A program made the position numbers and the translations under genes. From Bathynomus jamesi (Eukaryota; Arthropoda; Malacostraca; Isopoda; Cirolanidae): DNA of 64,000 nucleotides. Shown here piece after piece: positions 30,005 to 42,378 of this stretch; positions within the stretch are counted from its first letter, which is position 1, and every line of letters begins with the position of its first letter. The notes under the pieces are model-generated. The model searched no databases, had not been told where the DNA came from, and worked only from the letters and a program-made list of their open reading frames with translations. The stretch covers positions 85,001-149,000 of the forward strand of contig JAJOZX010000924.1 of assembly GCA_023014485.1 (NCBI GenBank), in the 5' to 3' direction.

Positions 30005-31660
30005 AATTTACATTTGGATCAGCTTTTTGACAAGCTTTAGATGCTTTTTTAAAAAGTCTCCAATATCTGCTTCTTTAGATAAATATTGTTTTTTATGGAG
30101 GAAAGAAGAATGTATATCATGCAACTGCATCACTTCTGCGGAATAACAACTCTTTATTTTGGCAAATTTAATAATTTTTTCAAGACATGCTTCTGCTTTA
30201 GCCCATGTTATTTTTGCAATTTCCTCATCACCTTCATCTTCAGAGTCTTTCTGTACAATCTCAGCAGTTTTAGGATTCAGAACACTGTCAAGTAGTTCAG
30301 CATCAGTCAATACACGAATCACATCAACATCTTCATCTACCTCACACTATTTTTGAATTTCAGTTTCTTGTTTACAGATGGTGCATTTTTTACCACATCA
30401 AGAATGTGATGGAGTACTCCTTTACTTTGCCTTCCATTAAATCCTTCAAGCTCTTCTTCCTCTGAAGATCCATCAGACGAAAACATAACATTTGGCCACA
30501 ATTTTCTCCAAGCCCTCCTAAAAGTTACATTTTTCAGTGTTCAATGCCCCTGAAAGACCATAAATTGCATCTTTAATGTTAAATTTTGCTTGGAAATCCT
30601 GCACAGAACAGTGATGATTAACCAATTTTTGAAGAAAACTTGCTCTATAAAAACATTTCATGTTCTGTATTATTTCTTGGTCTATCAGTTGAATGAGAAA
30701 TGTTACATTGGCTGGCAGGTAAATGGTGAAAATATTTCCAGAAACAAGCTGAGATTCATGAGGGTTGGCTCTACAATTGTCCAGCAAAAAATAACTTTAC
30801 TCTCTTCTGGTTTGCCAATATTCTTGAAGTGTGCCTTAACTTCTGGAACAAAATGATGATGGAACCAATCACAAAAAAAGTCCTTGTCCATCCAGACATT
30901 ACTTTGTAACTTATAAATCATTGGTAGATGGGTAAGACCTTTAAATTCTCTTGGTTTATTTAATTTACCAATAACAAGCAATTTTGTTCTATGCATGTCT
31001 GCAGCATTTGCACAAGTTAGGATTGTTAACCTGACACTTTTTCTTTTAAATCCAGATGCAACAGTTTCATTTGAGCGAATTATGGTAGAGGTAGGTAAAC
31101 AATGCCATAATAAACCTGTTTCATCAGCATTATAAATCTGATCAGGTTTTAATTCATGCTCAGAAACTAATGAAGCAAAAATCTCAATATTTTTCAGTTG
31201 CATCATGATCAGTTGACTTTTGCTCAAATGACATATCAAGTCTCCTTATGCCATGATGAAGTTTAAAGCATGTCCAGCATTCAGAAAAACACACTTATCA
31301 CTTACTTTCGTGTCATTGTAAAACTGCTTAGCTTTCTTGATTATCATCAGCCCTGAAATTGCAACACCTTGTGACTGTTTCAGTTTAAACCACTCAAAGT
31401 ACAGTATTGAATTATTCTAGCAGTTTAAACCACTCAAAGTATAGTATTGAATTATTCTAGCTTGAGTTTATGTAAAGGTTTTCAAGTTTCTATTCCCTTA
31501 GAAGAGTCACTTTCACTATGAAACTTTAACAAATGATCTTTTTGAGCCTTTATATCATAAACTGTTGAAGAACCAACATCGTAATCACGCATGAATATGT
31601 TGCAGTTTTCACTTTTGTGTAAACATTTATAAATTTCAATTTCCTGCTGCAATAGGGTGT
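30005..31660 (-). pseudogene. Tigger/pogo-like transposase
   Basis: Minus strand in order: MRDYDVGSSTVYDIKAQKDH (first helix-turn-helix), SQGVAISGLMIIKKAKQFYN (CENP-B-like second DNA-binding domain), then a DDE core with [15 protein letters not shown] (first Asp), the segment around [14 protein letters not shown] (second Asp, near 30785) and [19 protein letters not shown]. An acidic C-terminal region follows (QKDSEDEGDEEIAKI). Frameshifts lie near 31240, 30780 and 30515. A 40-bp tandem duplication at 31381-31460 lies inside the N-terminal part. No ends were identified. Confidence 0.8.
31381..31460. repeat. 40-bp tandem duplication
   Basis: Two copies of a 40-bp unit beginning CAGTTTAAACCACTCAAAGT, differing at one base, within the Tigger pseudogene. 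Confidence 0.95.
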
Positions 31661-31853
31661 GTCAATTTTAGGAGCAAAGTGAAATCGTTAGATTTTCAAA
31701 GACTACTGGTGACCAAATGATGCATTTTTATGTGCTAAACTGAATATGGCTTTAAAATCCAGATTTGACCACTCCTAGCTACTTATATTTGCATTGAAGT
31801 TTACGAAAAATCAGCAATTTTTGCAAGTATTTTTTATTGTATATAACTACATT

Positions 31854-34315
31854 TCACATTGGGTACATTACATAATTAAAGACATTTTGATTGTATTTCA
31901 ATATTAAAACAGAAATATAGATAGGTTTCTTGAAATTTGCCAAGGATGCCATGTCTGCCTTGCTCTTGTTCCTGGACATGAGCTCCCTACTGCCACCTGG
32001 CCACTGATGTACCTCCCTCCTCTCTTGTGAGTAAACATGTTGTGCTGCTTCAGTTGTCATCCTTACACACCTCTCTACTAACTGTGTGTGTGAGGGCCAT
32101 GCAGGAACTTCCATTGGTCTATCCAGAAACTCCTGCTTCACCATGTGAATCAGGTCAGAGGAGGTCAGTCATGCCAGAGTTCCAGTCAATAAGCTCCAAG
32201 AGTTTGGTGGCATCTGGGTTGATGTCAGGAGTCTTCCTGGGTCTGACACTGCAGTCTCCTACCTGTGTCCTCATCTCCTTCACCTCTGATTTCCAGTATC
32301 CTCTTCACTACCTCCTTGCTCTCCTCCTCCACCTCACTGCACAGCATGGCCTGGAGCACAGCCTCAGTGTGCATACCAGGCTGATCTCTTCACTGTAGGC
32401 ATCACTATTCCTACCACCTCCTCCTTCTCCTTCTTCTGACTTCTGAGCAGCTCCAGCTGGTACAGTACATGCCAGGGACCCTCCACCCAGCTGCAATTTA
32501 ACTTGATGTTGAACCAGTTTGGCATGTAGACTCCCACTATGAATTCCACAATTATCCTCAGATTCTTCAGGTTCCTACCTTTCAGCCCATGTTTGGAAAT
32601 CCACAATCTGCAGAACCTTAGAGCCATGGTGACCCACCTACTGTGACAGACTGGCCAAATCTCCAGGAGAGCTACACTCTGAGGTACCTCTCCCGATCTG
32701 ATGGCAGTGATGATTCTGTAGCCATATCATTGGTCTGTGCTGAGGTCCTTGACTACCTCCTGACTGAGATGGAGTAGAGGAGGACCAACAGTGATCCTTG
32801 TGAAGTTTGGATTGATCTCCAGCTCAGTGGCAGTGTCTAACATCTTCCCTCGGGGCCCAGACCATTTGTTGTTGCTCAATGTCTTGCCATCCAGTGCACT
32901 CACCAGGTGTCTGAGACTCAGCTACCCAGTGTGCAAATCACAGACAATCCACACCAACTTCCTGCTAAGCTTGGCCTCCACATAATGCATTACTCCTCCC
33001 TCCCAGCCAGTATTCACATTAGTACTGTCACCTCATTTGACCAAAAGGGTCTGGTCTGCTCCTCTCTCTGTCAGTTTGTCAGTTCACCAGATGATCAGCA
33101 ATGACCTCAGCATGACTTCTCTCCTCTGCAGCTTCCTCTAGTACAAAATGCCACAAATATTTCTCACCTGGTTCATTGCACACTGTGTAGTGTTCTTCCT
33201 TAATGAGGCCAGGAAATGGCCTGTCACTGCCCTCAGCTTCCATCATCAGTTTGGTGTCATCTCTTTTTCCCATCAAAGAAGATACAGGTGATGCCATTTT
33301 CCCTAATCTCTTCATCAAACTTCTTGACCAGCTCCTTAGGCAGTTTCTCCTGAGCCCTCCTCACCGTGTTGTGGTCAATCACCAGTGCTGTGTCAAACTC
33401 TGTGATAAAACCAGCATCAATCCAGGAAGCAGTGGCAATCTTTGCAGTCTCTCTCAGCCCAGTGTGATGTCTCAAGCTAGCCAGAGCTATGTTGGTGATA
33501 TCTTCAGTGTTGTATTTCTTCTTAGCCACAGGCAAGGAAGTTGTCGCAGCCTCTAGTATGAAGTCTTTATCCGCCTCTCTCCTCCCTGCCTCCTCCAGTA
33601 TATCTCCAGTCTCCTCCAATTCCATCTCCAGCAGTGACTCCTCCCTCAACTCCTCCTCTTTCTTGGCTGACTCCTCTGCCTTCCTCCTTCTCTTCTCCTC
33701 GGCCTTCCTTCTCTGCTCCTGTCTCTGCAGCACTGCTTCCTGTCTCCTGGTCTCAGGGTGATCAGCTAGACCCATCTGGTGTACCCCCCACACTGCCCAC
33801 CTTTTCTCTCTGACCTTTAATGAAGGCAAGCTCCTGCAGCTGCAGTCAATGTGAACCTCACTGTTGCAGATAGGGTTGCACCCAAGCTCACTGCAGGTCC
33901 TGATCACACAGTGACAGGTCAGGATGTCCACCAATTTGTCCAGTTTCATCATGAACCTATCTTTGACCTCTAGCTTCACATTGCCAATGGACACCTTCAC
34001 TGCCTCATCCCACAGTGCCTTCACTTTAGCCCTGATCCTGACCTCAGTATTGATTACAGGTCCTGTGAATAGAGCATTGGCCTTTCTCCACTGAGCCAGT
34101 AGCCCTGGAACAATGCCATTGTTAATTAGGTCATTAACTGGGTAACTCCTCCTGTCTTCCTCACTCATCTCTCTCCTCAACAAACCATACCTCAGCAGAT
34201 CTCTGGCTGTGGGCAGCTCAGCAGGGGGAAGTTCCCTCCCAGTCCCCACCAAATGACTTAGGTGACAACTTGATTTGCTTCGGGTTCTGATTTCTTTCTG
34301 ACTCAATTGACTCAT
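31854..34315 (-). pseudogene. Transposase-like gene, family B, nearly full length but broken
   Basis: The first 350 codons are open (34315-33257): QLSQKEIRTRSKSSCHLSHL, ELPPAELPTARDLLRYGLL, a Cys/His-rich segment CHCVIRTCSELGCNPICNSE, a charged coiled-coil stretch of about 90 residues rich in Glu, Arg and Lys, then ALASLRHHTGLRETAKIATA and CIFFDGKK. After a frameshift near 33265 it continues as DDTKLMMEAEGSDRPFPGLI. A badly damaged middle follows, then VCHSRWVTMALRFCRLWISK, FNIKLNCSWVEGPWHVLYQ and SHTQLVERCVRMTTEAAQHV. I recognise it as an unnamed, expanded invertebrate family. By analogy with the long-TIR element at 58.7-63.7 kb it is probably a transposase. Confidence 0.7.
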
Positions 34316-34583
34316 CCTGTGGACCTGTGAACAAAAGAAATGTCATTGAAATTTGGATAAGCCTACTGATTATGATTACATAAAATTAAGTTAATTGAAA
34401 TTCTTAATATCTTCCTATAAGCTCAGATAAAAGGTTGCGTTGTTATAGGTCCAAGACTTAATTATTCAAAGTAATGACAATTTCATATATCTATCACATC
34501 AAAATATACAGAAAGTTTGGGTCACACATAACATTTCAAATAATTTGAATTACACAATATTTACATTACAAAGCAGTGATGTA
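34316..34583. other. Non-coding spacer
   Basis: No gene seen. A CAGTGATG just before 34584 may be a hAT-type end. Confidence 0.4.
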
Positions 34584-34625
34584 GGTCTCGAGATCGGTCT
34601 CGGTCTCGAGACCGATCTCGAGACC
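34584..34625. repeat. Perfect 19-bp palindrome rich in GGTCTCGA
   Basis: GGTCTCGAGATCGGTCTCG, a 4-nt loop (GTCT), then the exact complement. Further GATCTCG units follow to about 34700. Together with the preceding CAGTGATGTAGG this looks like the end of a hAT element with internal binding-site repeats. Confidence 0.8.
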
Positions 34626-34904
34626 CAATTTGCAGATCTCGATCTCGATCTTGGTCTCCGCTATTTAGATCTCGGTTTTTCTCCTCGAGACCTCTCGAGA
34701 CCATAATAAAAAATACATGTTATTGGCATACTCATGATGGTGGCTTGGTTGAACAGACACAATTCAGAATGTTTATGAAAGTTTGTAAAAGTAAGGGACT
34801 TTAGGTATTCACTAATCAGTCACCCTGTTTTGAGTTGCCATGTTTGTCTTGCGGGGTGTGTGGGTCTGGATTTTTTTAGGTTAGTGCTACAAAAAAATAT
34901 ACGT

Positions 34905-35150
34905 TTGATGGCATCCGTTTCCAGTAGAGCCCAGTCTCATCAACATTAAACACTTGCTGGGGTGTAATTACCTTCATCTAATAATGCTTTAAGATGGGCA
35001 GGGTAATGGGTAGCTGCCTCTGAGTCAGCACTAGTAGCCTCTCCAGTCACCTTGATGTTATGGAGGCTACTATGGCATTTAAACTGCTGAAACCAGTCTC
35101 TCCTGGCTGTAATTGTCTGTGCACTTAAGGACTCTCAATTCTCAGTCTTT
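34905..35150 (-). pseudogene. Tigger-like transposase fragment
   Basis: Minus strand reads ARRDWFQQFKCHSSLHNIKV and TGEATSADSEAATHYPAHLK, the junction of the DNA-binding domain and the start of the DDE core, then a decayed form of FNVDETGLYWK. A second, unrelated Tigger copy lies at 35.4-37.7 kb. Confidence 0.6.
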
Positions 35151-35353
35151 GAGCCCTGGAATAAAAATGAAAATTGTAATGCACAGTACATTTTTCATGT
35201 GAGAAAATGGTGCAGCAACACAAACTGACTGACACACTGCACACTGACAGGGTAATAGTGTGGCACTGAAGAATGCCTGTACATATTATTTACATATACA
35301 TGAGCACAAATGATTCCACCAGCCAATTGGTCATTCATTAAATCATGTAAGTA

Positions 35354-37717
35354 CAATAGACTCTCAACTTACATGGGGGGTTACGTTCCTGGGACCCCAC
35401 GTAAAGCCAAAAACCATATAAAGTCAGAAACCAAAAAAATCCCCTAAATCGCCCTTAAATCACTATATATTCTAACTCTGTTATATGTACATATACACTA
35501 TAACATACCTGTACAATTATGAATGATGAGCTTATGGAGATGGACGTTTCTGGGTGTTGTTGTTTTGAGCTTATTCATCCCCTTCCCACGTCACTGTGGG
35601 GGGATCACCAAGCTCAGATAATGATGCAGGGGAGTATGTGGGCAGCTCAAGGTCACTGCGAGAAGTTGAGGGCATTGGCTGATCTGCTGACGATGTTGAT
35701 GTTTTCTTCAAGAACATGGTGATGGGAAGCTGTCATTTTTGTTTCTTAAGCTGCTGGAACATATTATATTTAGCCATAAGGCTTGTACGACCTTGTGAGA
35801 AGTTGATGCTGCGCTCCATAGAGGGGTCATACTCACACACTAAGTTTTTCAAGTGCTCGGCCACCTGAAACAATTCACTAAACTTGTGTATATCCCAACA
35901 TGCTGACTCTTCTTGTTCTTCTTCATCGTCATCACCGCCTTCTTTGTCCGCTCTATTTCCTCCAACTCTGCATCAGTCAGAGTTTCCCTGTGCCCTTCAA
36001 TGAACTCCTCAATTTCCTACTTGACCATGTCTTCAAACCCATCACCGCCTACAGCCCTGGCCACCTTCACGATGTCCTTTACTTCAGAGTCGATCGTAGA
36101 GAATCCTTTGAAGTCACGCACACAGTCACTCCACAGTGCCCACCAACAAGAATTAACCGACTCTGGTTTCAGTGCATCCATGGCCTCCTTCACAAAAGTG
36201 ATGCAACTGGCAATGCTGAATTCGTTCCAGCATGTCATAACACTCTTGTTAGTGCTGTCCTCCATGGTGTTGTGAATGCAGACGAAGGTGAGATGTCTGT
36301 ATGCTGCCTTAAAGCACCGAATCACGCCTTGGTCAAGAGGCTGGAGGATGGAGGTGGAGTTGGGTGGAAGGAATACTACCTCGACGTCATTGTGTACGAA
36401 TTTTATGGCATCCAGGTGGCCTGGTGCATTGTCAATGACCAGCAACACCTTGAAAGGCAGGCCCAGCTTCTTTAGGTAGCTCTTTACCTCGTGGATAAAA
36501 CATTTGTGGAACCACTCAAGGAAAACCATTGCCCAGGCTTTCTTGTTTGACTGCCAGAAGACAGGGAGGAGATTCTTATTTTTTCCCTTCAGAGAACAAG
36601 GGTTGGCAAACCTATAAATCAAGCCTGGCTTTATCATATGCCCTGCTGCGTTGCCATACAGCAGGAGGGTGACACGGTCCTTCCACAGCCTTGAACCCAG
36701 GGGCGTGCTTCTCAGACTTGGAAATGTAGGTTCTGGTTGGCATTTTCTTCCAAAACAAACCTGTTTCATCAGCATTGAAGACCTGCTCTGGAAGATATCC
36801 ATTTTCCTCAACCAATTTCCTGAATTCTTCTGGGAACACACATGCAGCTGCCTTGTCCGCCAATGCCGATTCGCCAGTGATTTTAATATTCTTCATGTTG
36901 AAATGCTTCCTGAAACAGTTGAGCCAACTTGCACTGGCTTTAAAATTCTTCTCAGAGCTGGTGGATGCTTTGCCCTCAGGAACCTCATTTAAACTGTGCA
37001 TAAAAACTCAGTGCTTTCTCCCTGAGCACGTTGCCATTGATGGGGACATGTTTCTGGTTCATATCCTCCACCCAGATGTTTAATGCCTTCTCCACCTTCA
37101 CTAGAGTTATGTCTCTAACCTGGCTAGTCACCTTAGCAGCAGTAAATGAGGCACTTGTAGACACAGTTTCACAAATTTCCCTCTCTCGAATCTTGATGGA
37201 TCTCACGCTTGATTCATTTTGCCCGTACCTCCGTGCCACAGTGGCGATCAACATGCCACCTTTTAATAAGTCTAATATGGCCACTTTTTCTTCCAGGGTC
37301 ATCACAGAGCGTTGTTTCTTCGCTGGAGGACCAGAAGCAGAGGTTGGCTTGTGTTTGGGCATTGTGAATGAGTATGAAAGAGGTTTAAGCGCACTAAATT
37401 GACACACACAAGAGGCACCTGTTACTCCGACGATACACATGGGGGAACTGAGACAGACAGAAGTGGGATGGTAGGGTAGCACCACCTATTTTTTAAATTT
37501 TTAATTACTGTATATATTTATTATAGTATTATTAAAATTAAAAAAATTTATATTTTATATTTTTTATATTTTTATTTTATATTTTTTTGTTTATATTTTT
37601 TTGTTTATATTTTTTGAAATTTTTATTTTTATTTTCTGAAATTGGAAATTGTAAAATTATAACCTGCGTATAGTTGAAACTGCGTAAGAAAAATCTGCAT
37701 AAGTTACGAGTCTACTG
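35354..37717 (-). mobile_element. Tigger/pogo element with TA target sites
   Basis: Left end CAATAGACTCTCAACTTACA and right end (complement) CAGTAGACTCGTAACTTATG are inverted, with TA on both outer sides (35352-35353, 37718-37719). It is a full-length element of about 2.36 kb with a single minus-strand transposase gene. Confidence 0.9.
35950..37362 (-). pseudogene. Tigger transposase, near full length
   Basis: Start ATG at 37362 gives MPKHKPTSASGPPAKKQRSV. Then come a helix-turn-helix (KVAILDLLKGGMLIATVARR, YGQNESSVRSI), a CENP-B-type domain (KASASWLNCFRKHFNMKNIK) and a DDE core with VFNADETGLFWKKMP (Asp), VLLVIDNAPGHLDAIK (Asp) and FLPPNSTSILQPLDQGVIRC (third Asp). Frameshifts near 36990 and 36650 and a stop near 36017 break it; coding resumes as EIEEFIEGHRETLTDAELEE. 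The start fits because the upstream sequence to the element end is non-coding. Confidence 0.88.
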
Positions 37718-37904
37718 TACAGATCACCATCATGTATACTGAATAATGTTCCCTATTTTGTTGATTGTGTATAAGCAAATTCTTGTAAATTGAGTTCACA
37801 TATAAAGAGGACTTACTGTATTGTATACCACTTTAATCACTCCCTTTAAGCTATGACAAAACTATCTACTCTACAAGATTAGCTTGGAGTTCAAAAGCAT
37901 AATC

Positions 37905-38115
37905 TGGTCCAAGATGTCTACATTCAGTTGAATACCTCTTTTTGTGTGTTTGAGAGAATATTAGAAGAGAAAAAGTCAATTGCTGCATATTCTACTGATA
38001 GTGAGGAAGCTGCATATCATTGAAAAACTTGCACAAGTACTACAACCTTTTGAAGAGAGAACTGTACAATTTAACCAATGGAAAGCAACAGCATCTATCT
38101 TTATTGAAACAATTA
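37905..38115 (+). pseudogene. hAT transposase fragment
   Basis: Plus strand, with stops: EKKSIAAYSTDSEEAAYH and KLAQVLQPFEERTVQFNQWK, matching the internal region of BED-type hAT transposases just before the catalytic domain end. Under 70 codons remain. Confidence 0.45.
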
Positions 38116-38329
38116 GGCCAGCCACACACAGGATTGTTTTGTGACACATGACTAATCGTTGTTGTTGTTGGTTAGCCAATCAACCCACCCTGATCGAGCA
38201 AGCCGGCAGCACACAGGTAACCAATCACCCTCTCTGGAGTGGACTAGAGGTTCAGCGCACTAGTTATATTGTGTTGTGTTGTGTTGTGTTGTATGTTGTG
38301 CTAGAGTGGCACAGTCTGTCATAATGTGT

Positions 38330-40179
38330 TCAATCGTTTGTGGTGTGTCCTGGCACAGGTGGCAGGTGTCATCTGTGGAGTTGTCTAGTCTGTGTTTATA
38401 TGTCTGTAAGTTGGGGTGATGTCCACATCAGAATCATGCTAAGTTAACTTGATTCGATCTGCTCAGGCTGGTCTCTGACCTGTTAATGGGTGGCAGCTTC
38501 GCACCTAGGACCGCATTCGGACCGAGTCATGTCAGTGCTTTGTGGGTTAGGTGCGTGTGTGTGTGTGTGTGTGTTTTCTGTAGTGTGTGATGTCTGTGGG
38601 GCATGGTATGGAATGGAGTATCTGGTTATAATGTCTCTCTGGTGTTACCTTAATGGTGCGAGGTGTCAGTGCATGATTGTACATGTAGTGGCAAGGGTGT
38701 TGAGAGTTAGTTGTCACTGCTGCCATGAATTGTGTGTTCCCCTCATGTCTAAATGTTCCCTAACTTTCAGTATTTTTGTTTCTGTGTGCAGGTGTTCTAT
38801 TGGTGTTGTTTGAGTACATCCTGTAATGATACGAAATGCATTGTTTTGTATTGTGTGTAAGGTGTTTGTGTGTGTGTGTGTGTGTGTGTGAGATAATGGG
38901 TGCCCAGCATGGGCTTCCATAGTCCATAACTGAGTGAATATATTGTTTGTAGATGAGTGTTGTTGTTTCCTACTGTTGTTTCCTACTGGTGTCCAAAATT
39001 TGTGCCTATTAGTACCCTAAGTGTGTTAAGTCTTGACATACCTTCATTTTTAATGTCCTGAATGTGGTTTGCAAAAGATAATGATGTGTTGTATGTGACC
39101 CCAAGTATTTTGGTCCTGTGAGTGTGTGGAATGTTGGTGTTGTTTAGTGTAAGCTGTGGAGTTACCTGGTGTCCTTTTGTGTTGCTTGTAAGCAAGGTGA
39201 TGGTTGATTTTGTGGGTGCTACTTTGAGTCTATTGTGTGTGAGCCAGTCTTGCATACTGTCTATGTATGTTTGTGGGTTATTTGTAGCGGTGTTGATGTT
39301 GTTGTGGGTGGATGTTAGAGTGATGTCATCTGCATATGATGATAAGGTAAGCTTGTTATCTATGGGTGTTGGAATGTCATGCATGTATAAGTTGAACAGT
39401 GTTGGTGAGAGAACAGAGCCTTGAGGGATCCTGTTTGGAAAAAGCTTGTTTTTGGATGACTTGCCATTAAATGTGACATGTGAGTATCTTTCTGAAAGGT
39501 AGTTGCTCAGCCACCTTGTTACTGTTATTGTCCATGTTTGTGTTGAGTATTTTGTTTATGAGAGGGAAGCGTAGGATAGCATCAAATGCTTTACTAATGT
39601 TTATTGTTGCTAATAGTGTACGCTGAACTGGTTATCTGGAGTTGATGCCATCCATGATGTGCTGCGTGAAGTTAGTGAGTAATGTCATGGTTGAGTGGTG
39701 AGGTCTGAATCCATGTTGAGTAGGTGATAGTGGTATGTGTGGACTGTGGGTTGGTGATTTGTAAGATTAGTCTTTGTTACTTTGGAAGGTGTGCATAGTA
39801 AAGTAATGGGTCTATAGGAAGCTGGTTCAGTTGGATTTTTGTTTGGTTTGAGTAGTGTAATAATTTTACCTTGTTTCCATATGTCAGGAATAATAGTGTT
39901 GGTATGAATGTGCTAATATTTGAGAGAGCTAGTATTGCTTGTGGTCCCAAGTGTTTAAAGTGTATGTTAGATATGTTGTCTGGTCCAGTAGCCTTCGAAT
40001 TCTTAATGTTTTTGATGATCTTGGTCATCTGGTCTGTATTGAAGGGTGTAATGGTCATGTGGAGTCTGTAGGTTTTCTTGTGTCTGGCTGTTTGTCTGTC
40101 TGCGTGTTTCTGGTTGTTGTCTCTGTTTAAGTGACTTATCTTTGTGTAGTGATTAACTAGAATGTTAGTGTGTTGTGTA
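38330..40179 (-). pseudogene. LINE RT ORF, 3' and core piece
   Basis: Minus strand: HTNILVNHYTKISHLNRDNN, KNIKNSKATGPDNISNIHFK, a degraded YRPITLLCTPSK block, LSSYADDITLTSTHNN (RT active-site box), RLKVAPTKSTITLLTSN, TKILGVTYNTSLSFANHIQD, AFRIITGCTQTTPIEHLHTE and a terminal CHLC-type zinc-knuckle-like segment near 38360. Several frameshifts. It is one copy with 42303-42378, 54701-54831 and 55495-55600, split by three insertions. Confidence 0.85.
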
Positions 40180-40451
40180 CAGGCATGGACTGGCTCAAAA
40201 ATTTCCATCAGCCAGGTGTCACTGAAAGGGCCCCCAAAAAGCTTCAGTAAATTCTGCCCCCAAAAAAGTGTTTATGGATGTTTTAAAAATCGTGTCATTT
40301 TGTCATGACCTGTAAATCCTCGTGGGTTTTGAATATAATTTTGAACTCAACCAAAATGAAATCTAATTAATACGTAGTCAGGGAAGGATGAGGTGTACTT
40401 CTGAATACACGAAAGGCCTTTGAATCATTTTTCTTTTCCCTTGTGGGTTTG

Positions 40452-40489
<38 letters not shown>

Positions 40490-40493
<4 letters not shown>

Positions 40494-41046
40494 GGGAATG
40501 AACTCAGAATGGTTCCCTGAGTTTTTTGATACACACAGACCGTGCATGGAACAAGGAACTCTTCTGGGATAATTAAATCCACTATAGTCCAAATAAGTAA
40601 TGGTAAATGACAAATACCATAGTTTTTCTTTTTCCATGATGCAAGCCCGATGTGGGCAACGGGTCCCTCACAAAGAGGTCCCATAAATATAGCTTCCCTC
40701 ACCAGCTATCTGCAAAGCAGACAGGATCCAGCTTTGGGACATGGATCTAGGGTTTTTTAAGCAGCCTAGCCCCACTACATTTAAACCCTAGAACCATGTC
40801 CCAAAGCTGGATCCTGTCTGCTTTGCAGATAGCTGGTGAGGGAAGCTATATTTATGGGACCTCTTTGCGAGGGACCCATTACCCACGTCGGGCTTGCATC
40901 ATGAAAAAGAAAAACTATGGTATTTGTCATTTACCATTACTTATTCGGACTATAGTGGATTTAATTATCCCAGAAGAGTTCCTTGTTCCATGCACGGTCT
41001 GTGTGTATCATAAAAAACTCAGGGAACCATTCTGAGTTCATTCCCA
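40490..41046. repeat. Large near-perfect palindrome
   Basis: About 265-bp arms are inverted around 40770. Each contains GATCCTGTCTGCTTTGCAGA and TCCATGCACGGTCTGTGTG. A third copy in direct orientation lies at 41215-41465. An open frame (SQSWILSALQIAGEGSYIYG...) recurs in the two plus-strand copies but has no relative I know. Confidence 0.9.
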
Positions 41047-41214
41047 TCATGAAACAGACATGTTATGTGCCTTGAAAAGTGGACGCTCAATTCTGCCAGT
41101 TAAGGTTTAAGTTTTGGGTTTTGGCTAAAAATATAATAGTTACCCCTTTTTCTTTGATTTATTCAATCCAACGTGAATGAAACGAGTCTTTTACTTATAT
41201 TGAGGTTCTAAATG

Positions 41215-41465
41215 TAGTGGGGCTAGGCTGCTTTAAACCCTAGGTCCATGTCCCAAAGCTGGATCCTGTCTGCTTTGCAGATAGCTGGTGAGGGAAGCTA
41301 TATTTATGGGACCTCTTTGCGAGGGACCCGTTGCCCACGTCGGGCTTGCATCATGAAAAAGAAAAACTATGGTATTTGTCATTTACCATTACTTATTCGG
41401 ACTATAGTGGATTTAATTATCCCAGAAGAGTTCCTTGTTCCATGCACGGTCTGTGTGTATCATAT
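41215..41465 (+). repeat. Third copy of the palindrome arm
   Basis: About 250 bp nearly identical to 40793-41010, running into a (TA)n tract at the point where the other plus-strand copy continues with AAAAAACTCAGGG. Confidence 0.9.
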
Positions 41466-41544
41466 ATATATATATATATATACCTTTGGTAACCTTTGGT
41501 TAGCTTCTGCCCGAATTGTTCATTCTGATGAAGGTCAAGCTTTT

Positions 41545-41775
41545 TACTTCATCTCAGACCTACAGTTTAATGTGGAATCCGAACCATGCCCCATCAGCAG
41601 CCTAGTGTCTTAAACACTAAGCCACCTAGCGTACCCATTTATCTACCAACCACTTTCTTTATTGTGTGGAAGGATGAACTGGCTGGGTTTTGCTGCACGC
41701 CAGCTGCTGTTGGTTCTCAAATCCGGAGCCGATGGATTCGTAGTCAGCGACGCTATCCACTACACCATCTGTTCA
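41545..41775 (-). mobile_element. tRNA-derived SINE-like sequence
   Basis: The minus strand has two tRNA-like heads: TGGTGTAGTGGATAGCG near 41770 (A-box-like), and GGTGGCTTAGTGTTTAAG with GGTTCGGATTCC (B-box-like) near 41630-41575. The arrangement suggests a composite tRNA-type SINE. The cloverleaf was not folded. Confidence 0.4.
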
Positions 41776-42302
41776 TTACAATATGAAAGTTACTCATGAA
41801 AATCATGGAAAACGTTGAAGTAGAAAGAGACTATTTTTCAATCCCAAAATAAACTGTCACTTACTTAAACTATTACAGAGGTGCCCATTATCAACAGCAG
41901 GCCACAGGCCTTTCTTCTTTTAGTTACACCTCTGATAATAATAATAATATATATTTATATAGTGCACAATATCAATGAATAACATTTTCAAAGGCGTTTA
42001 GAAAAAAGGTATATGAGGAAATTATTGTGGGTGTGGATTGTAGGTTTGGGTATGCAGGTTCTTGGGATCTAGGCTGAACTGGCTGGGCCCTGCTGGCCTT
42101 TATTCAGCTCCTAAGATATTTGTGTGTTTAAAGCTTAAAAATATAAAAAATTAACAATTACTTAAATAAAAATTTAGTAAATTACTTTTTTTGACCCCTG
42201 TGAACACCACTGAGGTCTTATATAGTAATACATCTAACAAATTTAGGGCCCCCAACAGAAAGGGCCATGGGCCAGTGGGCCACTGGGGCCAATCCACGCT
42301 TG

Positions 42303-42378
42303 ATTGTGTATATGTTGGGATATTATTTTCGCTGCGAGAGATAGCAGTGTGTGAGGTGTGAATGCTGTTTATAGGCTC
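42303..42378 (-). pseudogene. LINE piece between two insertions
   Basis: Minus strand reads NEPINSIHTSHTAIS and RSENNIPTYTQ, in frame with HTNILVN at 40179 when the hAT is removed. Confidence 0.8.

Larger units (their letters stand above)
40180..42302. mobile_element. hAT element inserted in the LINE
   Basis: Starts CAGGCATGGACTGGCTC and ends CCAATCCACGCTTG, inverted with small changes. Flanks GTTGTGTA (40172-40179) and ATTGTGTA (42303-42310) match at 7 of 8 bases. Removing the element with one flank restores the LINE frame (PTYTQ then HTNILVN). The interior has no transposase; it holds a palindrome, a tRNA-like SINE and a (TA)n tract. Confidence 0.85.

Noticed and set aside
32027..33761. 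Several plus-strand frames of 60-120 codons opposite the family B gene
   Set aside because: They mirror the minus-strand coding sequence and have no independent features.
35900..37402. Plus-strand frames of up to 191 codons opposite the Tigger transposase
   Set aside because: Antisense shadows of a clearly recognisable transposase.
38490..40130. Plus-strand frames of 60-107 codons rich in Cys and Val
   Set aside because: Antisense to the LINE reverse transcriptase, with (GT)n tracts.
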